Positions 22,788 to 34,090 of a DNA stretch of 64,000 nt are shown here, piece by piece. The notes under the pieces were generated by a model. The model was not told the DNA's origin and made no database searches. It saw only the letters and a list, made by a program, of their open reading frames with translations. The stretch lies in contig NC_063157.1 in the NCBI RefSeq assembly GCF_020921035.1, positions 9,894,001 through 9,958,000 on the forward strand. The letters are read 5' to 3'. Both the position numbers and the translations under genes were made by a program. Origin of the DNA: Rhodamnia argentea (Eukaryota; Streptophyta; Magnoliopsida; Myrtales; Myrtaceae). Numbering within the stretch: the stretch's first letter is position 1; the number at the start of each line of letters is the position of its first letter.

Positions 22788-25700
22788 ATGGCGACCACCT
22801 CTACGCAGCGATTCGGCAGACGGCTCGCCTCTTCGGTTTCTCGCCGGCGGCTCTCGTCCTCCGCCGGCGAGATCGCCGTTCAGCGGAGCCAGAACCCGTC
22901 GCTGAACCTCTGCTCCGCGATCAATCAAGCTCTCCACATCGCCCTCGACACCGACCCTCGGTGACGACTCCTCGCTCTCTGGGGCTTCGAATTCTCGTGT
23001 CGGGGCTTTTCGTTTTTGGTGTTGAATTTGAGTCGCCGGTTCTTGTTCGCTTCATTTTGGACGAGTTTCAGTGTTTTTGTATTTTTTTTTTCTATTAGTT
23101 TGATCATACAGTGATGGAGTTGAGTTTCTTCCATAAATTTCAACATGAAGAAAGTAAGGAAAAAGATTTTTTGTATGCGCAGGTCTTACCAGTCTCTGGT
23201 CCATGCAGGATGATGTTGTTCGGTCAAATGATGCGCTTTGTTTTTGTTTCTTTACCTCTGTAAAATGCTCGCAATAGGTCATCAGTCAGCTCCGGAAAAG
23301 AAATTTATGCTTAATTATGATCCCTCGGTCCCGTAGGCAGCATCAGAATTTGGATATCTAGTTAACTATAATTTCATGCGGTGAAGTCAAATTTCAGATG
23401 TGAAATAGTCTATGAATTGTGTCTCTGTTGTTAATATACGTCTGTGACACTTGTCCTTTATATGTAATTTGTCCGGATAAAGTCGAGTTAACTGCTGCTT
23501 TATTGATATTTGGGTATCCTTAAAGTCAAGCTTGCTATACTTATTCACTTCCAAGGACATTCTTGGCGTTTGATAGTGAAACTCATTGTTTGCATTTCCT
23601 ATTCAGTTCTTATGTATTTGGAGAGGATGTGAGCTTTGGCGGGGTCTTCCGTTGTACGGTGGGGTTAGCTGATCGATTTGGAAAAAGCAGGGTTTTTAAT
23701 ACCCCTCTCTGTGAGCAGGTATTCTTTGTTCAAGTGCTGTCCATGAATTATTGATTATCCTGACTTGTCAGAAGAGAAAAAGAAGTCATCCCAAGATTCT
23801 CAGCAGAAAAAAGTTGCGTCCTTAGTGGCCTGGTTGACGATGTGACTGTTTTCCGCAAAAAGGTGTCTGCTTTTGGTGATCAATAGAAAAGTATGATGTA
23901 TCTTGTCATTCTTTGTCTACCACTCTTTCTTGATCTCCTTTATAAATGAGAAATACTTCACAGATAATGTCTGGTTTGTGGCTTCTTTATCTACTACGTT
24001 TGACTGAGCATTAGCTAATTTCTGTTTATCTTACAATGTTACCAACATTGGAAACAAATTTGTAATTCTAAAACAATTCGCATGCAGGGAATTGTCGGAT
24101 TTGGTATTGGTCTAGCGGCAATGGTCAGTACTTAATCTTTTTTCCCTTATGCAATTCAGCATCGTCAAATCACAATTGTTTTTCAAAATTCCTCATTGGA
24201 TGTTTTTCTATTCATACCACATTTAGGGAAATAGGGCAATCGCGGAAATTCAGTTTGCAGATTACATTTATCCTGCTTTTGATCAGGTATTCATTCCATC
24301 TGGCAAATGTTGTATTGCCGCACGTTTAGATTTTCAGTAACAGATGCTCTTGTTTATGTAGATTGTCAATGAAGCTGCTAAGTTCAGATATCGTAGTGGG
24401 AACCAGTTTAACTGTGGAGGTATAGCATCATCAGTATTTGATGGTCAAATGAGATATTCTTTTACCAGCTGTCGCTGCTGAGGTTTGATGTGATATTCTC
24501 AGGCTTAACAATAAGAGCTCCTTATGGAGCAGTAGGACATGGGGGACATTATCATTCTCAATCCCCAGAAGCATTCTTCTGTCATGTCCCTGGTATCAAA
24601 GTATGGTTTGTGTTCCCAGAATCTGGATTGCTCCTTTCAGATTCCCTTTTTGCTGTCAAATCTTTCCATTTCTTCTGGGAGTCTGAAGGAAGAGACATTT
24701 ATTTTGCGAGTATTGACCATTACATGAAGAACATGCACGTACCATTTCATTGTTTGGTCATAATTGCTTCTTATGGTTTCTCCCGAATGACTGTATGTGA
24801 GGCAGAAAAGGATACAAGAAACCTAAGAAGTGTAGTCTGTTTCCCTGATTGAAAAATTCTTTATATGAGCAGGTCTAGTTCTGGAGACTGATTAATTGAA
24901 TGACGTGCAACCTATCTAGATGTTTTTCTAATATTAATAACTGAGGCAAATCTTAAGTTCTTAAAAAGCACCAGTGTTCTACTTTAAAATCTCACTAAGG
25001 GAGCATCTTTCGACTTCAATGGTTGAGGAATTTGGTGTGTATGATGATTTCCTTTTTAAGTGCATCGGAGCTATTTATGTGATTGGTTTTTCAAAGATAA
25101 GAGCTGATCAAATTTGCATCTCTTGAGGACAGATTATGGTTAGTTAAATTGTCCATGGTTTGGCCATAAAAGTTATTCGAGATGTTCACTGAAATTCAGA
25201 AAAAAACCTCAATGGAACTTATACTCTTTTATTACTCCATTATGTTGTGGTTTAGACACCGCCCGGCACCTTTCTTAACGATTCTTCTTGTAGGTGGTCA
25301 TCCCTCGAAGCCCGAGTCAAGCAAAAGGACTATTAATCTCCTGCATACGTGATCCAAATCCTATTGTCTTTTTCGAACCTAAGGTATTCTGTTTTTTACT
25401 CTAAGCTCGATGACTCGATAACTCTGTCTAACTTTAAGAACTTATTTTTCGGTGGATCCAGTGGCTGTATCGTTTGGCTGTTGAAGAGGTTCCTGAACAT
25501 GATTATATGTTGCCGTTGTCAGAGGCTGAGGTACTCTTCTTTAAGCCTATGCAGTCAAAGACTTTAGATTCTAACAAAGTTCCAATGTGGTAGGTGATTC
25601 GTGAAGGCACTGATATAACATTGGTTGGATGGGGAGCTCAGCTTTCGATCATGGAAGAAGCCTGCCTTGATGCTGAAAACGTAAGTTTATTCCAGATTAT

Positions 25701-26720
25701 TAAATACTGATCTATCTTCCTGCTGCTGCGGGCCATCTTGAATGTAATTTCAAAGTGCAGAAAGTCTGGAGCTGAACATAATTTTTTTTTTGTTCAGCAT
25801 TGAAAGTGATGATTCCGACTCCACTTTTCCAACGTCTCGTTTCTTGGAGTTTTCTGGAAAGATGAATGGCATTCTTGTGACCGATTTCCAAATATATTTG
25901 TTTGTCACAATGAATGCTGATAGATATCATGCCATTACATTTTCTACAGCTTGAGCAGTACTTGTGGTGTGTAATGTATGTGTCATCTACATATTGATGT
26001 TGTCAAACCCCTAGGTGTCCAGACTCCAGATACTGCCACACTTTAGTGACTATCATCTGTTAAAGGGCCTCAAGATAGGTTGATTGTTCTTAGTCATCTA
26101 ATGTCCTCAAACTCATATTATCAAGAAACTTTTTAGGATGGGATCTCTTGTGAACTGATAGACCTCAAAACTCTAATACCCTGGGATAAGGAGACAGTGG
26201 AGGCATCTGTCAGGAAAACTGGAAGACTTCTGGTACATTCTGCTTTCCGCTTTCCCTCTGATAACTCATGAGATTATTGAAGTAAGTCAAATCCCTATTT
26301 GCAGATTAGTCATGAAGCTCCTGTAACTGGAGGTTTTGGTGCTGAAATCTCTGCTTCAATTGTTGAAAGATGCTTCTTAAGAGTGAGCATGAAGATATTT
26401 GTCTTTTTCCCATTCTTATTTCTATGGCAATACTGGTTCAAGGATATTCTCTTTCTTCTTATGGCTAAATGAGAAGTCTTCTAGTCCCTAAAAGCTGTAT
26501 TTGTTTTGCAGCTAGAAGCCCCAGTTGCCAGAATCTGTGGTCTGGACACACCCTTTCCCCTTGTTTTCGAACCATTCTATTTGCCCACCAAAAATAAGGT
26601 GATCAGATTTTGTCTTGTAGCGTTGCCTTCACATGAGGATAATGAAGTATTTGCTGATTTTGTGACCTTTTGTTCTGGATGCAGATACTGGATGCCATAA
26701 AATCAACTGTAAATTACTAA
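22788..26720 (+). CDS. BCDHB: Branched-chain 2-oxoacid dehydrogenase E1 beta subunit
   Basis: Beta subunit of the thiamine-dependent E1 component, which decarboxylates the oxoacids of Leu, Ile and Val in mitochondria. Thirteen exons: 22788-22960, 23607-23718, 24088-24123, 24227-24286, 24362-24419, 24503-24600, 25294-25383, 25462-25530, 25594-25680, 26137-26232, 26305-26382, 26512-26598, 26685-26720. They total 360 codons including stop (359 residues), close to Arabidopsis BCDHB1/DIN4. The N-terminus is Arg/Ser-rich and free of acidic residues for about 25 positions, as in a mitochondrial presequence. Family blocks seen: [79 protein letters not shown] and the C-terminal [11 protein letters not shown]. 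The first donor (CG|GTGACG) is weak but keeps the frame. In Arabidopsis the gene lies next to TBP, as it does here. Confidence 0.96.
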
Positions 26721-29221
26721 TGGGTACTTGACTCTCATTGTTTACTCCAGTCATGCCTTGATATGATGTGCATAACAAATTGTGACTCGCAAAATTTCAG
26801 AAACAAGTTGTTCGATACTTCATGCCTGAAGATTTAACTGTATCAACCCCTGCTATATGTGAGAGTCCATGGAGGATTTTTTGGGGTAGTACATGGCTGG
26901 GATAAGGAGTTTGTCTTTCCTCGCCTAGGGTGTAATAGACCCGTCAAACTTGACAAGTTGGATGGAGTTTACGAAAGGACTCGATTGCATCAACTTAACA
27001 AGTTTTAGAATTAAATGCACTTTTTAAAAAATCTTACGACTCATTTGCACTTTCGTGATTCGTTTCATTTTCTTCCATGGGACAGTAATATCATTGTCAG
27101 CCTAGAATGGACGAGGATTATCATTAGATTATGTCAAAAGGGCCCGTAAGAGACCCACTTCAGTACTCTTGAACCAAGTTGAAACTCAGACCCAAAAAAA
27201 AAAAAAAAAAAAAACTAAGTTGAAACAGTGAGAAGAGAATCCTGAGGATTAGTAACCAAGTGAAGGAGCTCGCTCAAGTGCAAAATCCAGGCTTGCAAAA
27301 TTTTCAATCAATTTGGTCACATTACTATTGCCTACACAAATTACGTAGCTTCCAAGTTCGCACTAAGATAATTTTCCACATTTTGCTACTACAAATAAGT
27401 GTTGTTTTCTACCTGCAGTGGATAGATTCCGAGCCGGCATGATTACCTCAGTCCTAGGGAGTCAATTCTGCCGTCCTCTTTCATGAGAGCTTCCGACAGC
27501 GGGCGATTCTTGTTGGAGTAGTTGCCATCGAAATAATTATCGTGATTGGTGAGTGAAAAAGTACGTTATGTATGGACGATACGGCCAACGCGATATAACC
27601 GTCCAACCATATTACCCGTGCCGTATGTGTCGCAATCAACTTCTCAAATCTCCATTTGAATCTCGAAGCTCCTCTTTCCAACGACTGCTTTCCTCACATG
27701 CCAACCTAGCGTTGGGCTACCACCGAATAAGACACTACCTAGGACGAGGGGTGAGATTAGATTCGGTTGGAGACGGCTACATTCAGAACCTGAACTGAAT
27801 CTTTTTTCACCCGCGCTTGTCTGCTTCAGCCTACTTACTCGATCTTACTTCTATAAACAGAACTTTTCTACTCCAACCTACTCTGAATTTGGACGCAATT
27901 CACAAGATCAAGTTCCGGCGTACTCAGCGCATTTCTTTCTCTTGAAATCATAATCTTTTGCCTTCCCAAGACCTAAGAAGCACTTCGACTGCTTGATACG
28001 GCAACATTACGCAGTCAAAATCAAATTCGGGCGATAATGCAAAATTATCCTTATACCACCACCATTGAGACTCGAGAGTGATCCTTACCCATAATGTTTC
28101 TTGAAATGAATACACACTTATAAAATACCAAAGCTATTCGACCAAAAAAAAAGAAAATACCAAAACTAGGAGAAGAATATAGCCAGAGAGCAAACTCACT
28201 TTGCTGTTCTTTTAAGCAGTGACAGTCAAGAAAGTCAACTCTGACACCATTAATCTTTTTTAGTATTTCTCATTGGTGACATTAAGAGGAAGCTGTAATT
28301 TTGCACACTGGATGCAAGCAAACAAAACGATACTATTTTCTTCCAAGATACATGCACATAAACAACTAGCCTTTCTTGCTCTCCCTTAATTTATCTTCAA
28401 TTGGAAAGGGCCTCGACAGCAATATCCTCCATTATTTACAACTCAACCCAGTCTCCGCCCTCGATGCCAACCTTTCCCACCCCCCACGACTGCTTGAATC
28501 ATGTCAATATGATCTCGACATCAGATATCTGTCACCAAATAAAAATCAACAGAGCTCAGATGCTAAAAGCATAAAACCGCAAGAGCCATAGAACATAAGC
28601 TTCATGATCTTTCTCTATGTCATACTCCTTTGTTGGATACTTCAGACATGTCCTCAAGTTTACAAAGATCCATAACAAGTACAAGCAGCAACGAGAAAGG
28701 AACTTCAAAAATCAATCTACAATGGGATATCACATACTACAATTTGGAGCCAGAAACAGACTCTTTGATTAATATTACCAAAATCACCACATCCCATACG
28801 AATAGAGAAAAGAAGTAAAATTGTTCAATACAACCTCCACAAATTCTGAAACTTGAGACTACTCACAAATTGAAGATCTTCAATACCCTATATACATACG
28901 TGTGTTTGTTCATATGCATCCGTTCACTTCCGTATGAATATGTGCATGCATGTTCATGTGGAAAGTATATCATTGTGCACGAATGCATGCATGTGTTCTT
29001 GACTTCAGATATCATATCCTTATGTTTGCAGCTGCTGCATATATAGCTGCAAAACATAGGCAAGGCTAAGGGGCAAACTTCATCTACTACCAGATAAAGC
29101 CCGGAGATGCAAATGACACATGACCCTTTAGTTATGCCAAAAGCCACACATTTACAGAGCAAATGAAAACTGGAAATGAAGAACAAAGAATGCGGCAGCA
29201 TCAAAAGAATAAGAGCTGTAC
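26721..29221. other. Tail-to-tail interval between BCKDH and TBP genes
   Basis: Holds the 3' UTRs of both convergent genes. A half copy of the 31-bp module repeat lies at 26985-27065 and an A-run at 27193-27215. Several short open frames (for example 28376-28591 and 28630-28818 plus) have no family match. No third gene was recognised. Confidence 0.4.
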
Positions 29222-32200
29222 CATTGCTGGATTTTCCTGAACTCGGTGAGCACAGGATATATGTTCTCAAAGGCAGTGTATGTCTCTTCTCGCACCTGGA
29301 TAATCAAATAGCATGAGCGAGGCTAATATGACTCCAGAAAAACCCGCAGAACCAAAGATATCTACATAATCACCTTTGCCCCAGTGAGGACAATTTTTCC
29401 TGACACAAAGATTAGCAGCACGATTTTTGGTTGTTTCATTCGATATATCAAGCCAGGGAACAGCTCTGGTTCATACTGCCACATAAAAAATAAAAAAAAG
29501 ACGCATCAACCAACAGTTCCAAGAAATGACTTGTGACAAATTGCAGATTATCTTCCAGTGACAACAACTTTAATATAGAAAACCAGCAATTCTAAGGCCA
29601 AAAAAGAGCAGAGGGCTCCTGACATCATAAGCGGTGAGATGTGCAGCTGCAACTTACACTTGAGAAGGCACCATGTGAATATGCAAGACCTTCAAGCCTG
29701 ATAGGGAATTTCACATCACAAGAACCCACGATATTTTGAATTTTGAAATCCTGGCAAAGAGAAGCACCATAAATTAACTCAGTAACTATAGGCAGTCAAC
29801 CACGATATTCTGTCACAGAAATAGGGAGAGACATATGTACCTTAAATTTAGCCGGGAATCCGAGTTTCTGAATGATTCGAGCATACTGGCAGGAAGAATA
29901 AAAAGTTAGCCTACAAATGATCATTGTCTTGAATTGCATTGTTGTTTCACTCCAAAACAAGATACAAGTTGCAGCATCGACTGAACTTATGGCTTCATGA
30001 ATATATTGGTAATTTGTTCTCTTATTCATTTACAAAGGAATAATGCTTGTAACAAATCCAAAGACTAACTACTTCTTATGACACCACCACATCTAATTTT
30101 TCCATTCCCATTTATTTACAGCTACAAAGATATTGCAGTTCTATAGAAAACCAATTAATTGTGAACCGAACCAATTAATTGTGAACCGAGACTTTGTACG
30201 ATGGTGCTATTGGTCAGAGGCCATACACCATTCCACTTGTCAAGTTACCTTTCGTGCTGCTAACTTCGATTGTTGTTCACTCTTGGCTCCAGTACAAACC
30301 TGAAAAGCATAGTGCACTCAGTAAGCAAAGATAACAACCCTAAAGAGAAGCAATAAGTAGACCTAAGCTATCCTCAAGATGTCAAGGAGAAAGTGCACAC
30401 ATCTTTCAAATAGAGATGACGACGATTAAATGTCGATACAAAGCTTCTCATGATTATGAGATGTGTTGTTGGCCTCGTAATTATCTGCCCGTTTGCATTT
30501 CCTGTGTCTTCTAATGATAATGAAGTGCAGACTGCTATCCATAGAGACAGATAGTGGCTATACGTAGTAGGTGGCGGAAGGACGAAGAGATATATAGAGG
30601 TGATTGCTTGCTATCTTTTCAATCGGGGAATACTCAAAATTAAATGACTAAATCAATTTAGAAAAATTAACTCCGGCATACAAAATCAAGTTGATATATT
30701 TCTATGAATTCAAAAATGACATGGAGATAATTTTCAGCTGCCAACAGAAACAACTCAGGAGTCTTGTCTAACATGACTTACCATTTTCCCTGAAGCAAAT
30801 ATCAATGCTGTTGTTTTTGGCTCCCTTATTCTCATAATTACAGCAGCAAAACGCTGCAAAAGATACACATTTGGAAATGTTAATCCACAGAAGTACAAGA
30901 AAGTTTATTTATTGTGTCACCTAAATAATTAACAATATTAGATCTTAAGGAACTAGGTCAGAAACAATTAACAGAGAGAAAGATGCCTAGGTTAAATACC
31001 TTAGGATTATACTCAGCATTTCGAGCTTGCAAAGCAATTGCCTTAAGATCCAATTTGCAGTCCAAATTCACTGTAGAGACTATGTTCCTGGATAAGAAAC
31101 ACAACACTACTTATTCTCTTTGGACTGTGTGTTAAGAATAAGCATTGTTCTGATTACTCTCATAGAACAAAGTAAAGCATCTAAATCATCTCGTGAAGGG
31201 TAGATCATAGTTTCCCAGGCAAGACAATATCACCCACTCATTGCCATGAGACAATCATGTCCCCATGTTTATGCCAAACAAGCAGGCAAACAATGCAAAG
31301 GGAAAAATATAGGGCCACGTTACACCTTCCATTAGCATTATATGGGAAAAGGCAAGGTTTGGACATATATCCACTTTTTCAAAAGAATAGATCTTAGAGC
31401 TACTCACACCTATCGATGCATACATGAATTGTTACTAGTTTAAAACCATGACAGCGCCACCCAAACTACTCATGCATGCAAGCATGCACATATTTGGTGA
31501 ATTTACTCAAGCAATAAAAGTGGCCTCCCCTTTGTGCATGAGATAATTGACAAGTCATTCTTCAGTTGTCGTTGGTTACCAGCAGACATGCTTTCCTACG
31601 ACCTCTACTTAGTGTAGCCCTTGCATAATCTCGAGAATCCAGCCAATATGACAAATAATGTATGACACAACTATGAAAGATCTGAGGAAGGGCGAATTAA
31701 AGTTTGGGAAATGGAGCTGCTCCATTCATCTATCTAAATACTCTAGGGCACAAAATAAGCATTTATAAACCCAGTTTGTATCTGAGAAAAAATACTTTCG
31801 TGAAGCTGCTTCAGCTTCCAAAGAGCTACATCAGGTTCAAAAGAATGTACCACAAGCATTCAAAAGTACAAAATACCATAGGTGGAAGATCTGCAGTGAT
31901 TCAAAACTTAGTTTTCAAGAACTAACCAAGGGTATTTTGCAGCTCCGATTTTCCAACTTTTATGGGTTTCTCTCAACTCTATCGGTCTTGAAATACCAAA
32001 ACATCTTGAAGAAATTCTACTTTCATCCTTGAAAATTAATCTTATAAAGTAGATCAAAGTGTTAAGCTCATTCACTTCCTTAATCATTCTATCACATTAA
32101 AACATCACTTCCCAATCCATACAAGATGACGTATAACGATCCAACACCGACAGCTACAGCAACGTCAAACAAACGGGCTCTCAGTAAACCAGAGAATGAG

Positions 32201-32306
32201 AAATCGCAGGCGCGAGATGCGAGACTCACTGAAGAGTAGGAACGATTCCTGAAGGATGCTTGGACAGATCGACCGGTTGGCTTCCCTCCAAGCCCTGATC
32301 CGCCAT
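29222..32306 (-). CDS. TBP: TATA-box-binding protein
   Basis: General transcription factor that binds TATA elements within TFIID and serves RNA polymerases I, II and III. Exons from the start: 32230-32306, 31000-31087, 30782-30853, 30249-30299, 29841-29885, 29658-29750, 29374-29475, then 29222-29295. They give the two pseudo-repeats of the saddle core, one starting [14 protein letters not shown] and the other [14 protein letters not shown], and the signatures [29 protein letters not shown] and [18 protein letters not shown]. The N-terminal tail is short ([20 protein letters not shown]), as in other plant TBPs. The protein is about 200 residues. The last exon reaches RKIQQ plus two bases at a GT (29221-29220). 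Plant TBPs often end QQW, but the terminal exon was not found. Reading on without splicing adds about 18 residues and stops at 29152. A leader intron is likely, with an acceptor near 32360. Confidence 0.95.
30149..30188. repeat. Perfect 20-bp tandem duplication in TBP intron
   Basis: The unit AACCAATTAATTGTGAACCG occurs twice back to back with no mismatch, in the intron between TBP exons 4 and 5. It is likely a recent slippage event or a footprint of a transposon. Confidence 0.85.
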
Positions 32307-32804
32307 GACTCGTCCCTCCAAATCTCCGCACAATCCGACTCAGGAACCCTGTCCGCCTACAGAGTTTCACGAATGCATAACAAGATTAAGCCACCCTTGC
32401 GTTACATCATCTCCAAAAAAATTAAAAAAAAAAAAAAAAACCCTAATATCTCTCTCAGATCCCACAACAGGAGAAGCTAATTCATATTCAGTCAATAGAG
32501 CTAAACAAGATCAACCCGTCTCTTTTCTAAGCCCTAATCACATCCTTGACCCAACATCCCCCCGAGAGTTCCAATTTCTTAGCCAAGTTCACAAGTTTAA
32601 GAACACAGGTTTCCATTAACGACCCAGTTTTTCCAAGATCTGAAGCTGAAAGACAACAGACCCAGATTCTAACACGAGAAAAGATCGGACCTTTTCCTCG
32701 GATTCTAGGGTTTGACCGTTGGGATCGGCTCAGGGGACAGATCTGAGCGGAATCTAGGGGGGAAAACCGACGGGGTAGAGCGCCAAAAGTTCGAAAAGGA
32801 GGTT

Positions 32805-32824
32805 CTTTTATAGGCTTTATAGAT
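32805..32824 (-). promoter_or_regulatory. TBP: TATA boxes of the TBP gene
   Basis: On the minus strand the sequence reads ATCTATAAAG directly followed by CCTATAAAAG. A CT-rich Y-patch-like block lies upstream (32875-32925), and a plausible start region with a CCCTAG-rich leader lies about 30-50 bp downstream. Two overlapping TATA-like sites make this the likeliest core promoter for TBP. Transcript evidence is lacking. Confidence 0.5.
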
Positions 32825-33897
32825 GAAAGATTTGTATTGGGAGGCTTAAAAATGAGAGAGAGTTTTGAGAGCAGAAGAGAGGGAGGGAGGGAGAGAGAGA
32901 GAGAGAAAGAAAGAGGAGACGAGAGATTTGTGAGAGGAGGGGGAGGAGGCTGTGGTGGTCGCTTATGGAGGCGAGGCAGGTTGCGTAGGTTCTTTGGACA
33001 GCTCCTGCTTATATTTGGATTCCCAAAGTGCCCTCGTGGGCCCGGCTCCAGGTCGGCCTGTTCCGAGGGGTGTTTTGGGGAATCGCATTGTGGGGAGTGC
33101 TGGAGGTACAGGCAACGTCTTGTGACAGTCCAGTGGCTACCCGCCACGTCAGAACGAAAACGCGTCTCGTCGTTTTTGTTGTATCCTGTACAAAACAGCA
33201 ATTTTGTTTTTTTCTGGATTTTTGTTGTTGTTAAAAGATGCTTCTTTTTTTAAATTAATTTACTCGATTACCATTCAATTCAAATATTCCTAATCAACAT
33301 CGCCCCATCTCTCAAGCAAGTTAATCTCATCATGTCTTTTTTTTGGCACCATATTTTGTTCTAATCTTTCTCAATAAAAAAAACTATTCCTTTGTATGAG
33401 TGAAAATCAAAATAAAAAACCTTCATTTTATAAGTAAAATTATGTTTCATTTTCCTTTTCGCCATCACGAATTCAATAATTTGTTAAAAGATGTAATGTT
33501 GCTAATTTTACTTGTTAGAAAATCACTCGACTGTTCTTTTCGTCTAAGTTTTAAACATCTTGATAGAAGTACGTTGGAGTTTATACATAGAAAATATTTC
33601 GAGAATAAGGTTCGTAAACGTTCGAGAACGTATCGTTGACTTTGTTCACGGCTGAACGATAAAAGAAAGTTTAACCTTGATCTTTTGCTTTCCTTTCTCA
33701 TATCTTTTTTCTGGTCCTTATATTTAAGAATCGTGGGAAAAAAAACACAACTAAGAAGACCAACTATTTCTTTTTTTGGGCATTTCCGCTGGTTATTTAT
33801 TTAAATTTTTTTTTTTTTTTTTTTTGGGGCGGCGGGGGAAGGGGGCGTGGTGTTTCGAAACCGCTGGTTTTTGTTGAAATCCTGATGTCATGTCTAA

Positions 33898-33911
33898 AAA
33901 CGACGTCGTTT
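33898..33911. promoter_or_regulatory. Palindrome AAACGACGTCGTTT upstream of PSL4
   Basis: A perfect 14-bp palindrome with an ACGT core, 180 bp before the PSL4 start codon. GCGCCGTCGTTT, a half-site look-alike, lies 63 bp upstream of the MTP12 start codon (57103-57114). ACGT cores are bZIP contacts. The role is inferred only. Confidence 0.4.
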
Positions 33912-34090
33912 CTGGCGGGAGCGCCTTCCTCGGGGTCCTGCTCCTTCGGCACTAGCCATTCCCTCCCTCCTGCTCTCTCTGTCTCTGCTTGCAGTGAATT
34001 TCCGAGATCACAGTCGAGCACGGGACGAGCGCAACACCTTCTCGAACAAATCATTTCTGGGTTTCAACTTTTCGACCACTTCCTCCAGTC

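Larger units (their letters stand above)
32307..34090. other. Head-to-head interval between TBP and PSL4 genes
   Basis: Carries the TBP leader, probably with an intron whose acceptor (CTGTAG) lies near 32360 on the minus strand. It also carries a TBP core promoter at 32805-32824, a GA-rich block at 32875-32925 and the PSL4 promoter with palindrome AAACGACGTCGTTT at 33898-33911. A pyrimidine-rich patch at 33957-33990 suggests the PSL4 start region. About 33250-33790 shows nothing recognisable. Long frames on both strands near 32527-33253 are not real genes. Confidence 0.45.

Noticed and set aside
32527-33201. 224-codon minus-strand frame upstream of TBP
   Set aside because: It covers the TBP leader and promoter with TATA and GA-rich blocks. 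No domain is seen, and the Pro/Ser/Leu-rich part comes from a CT tract.
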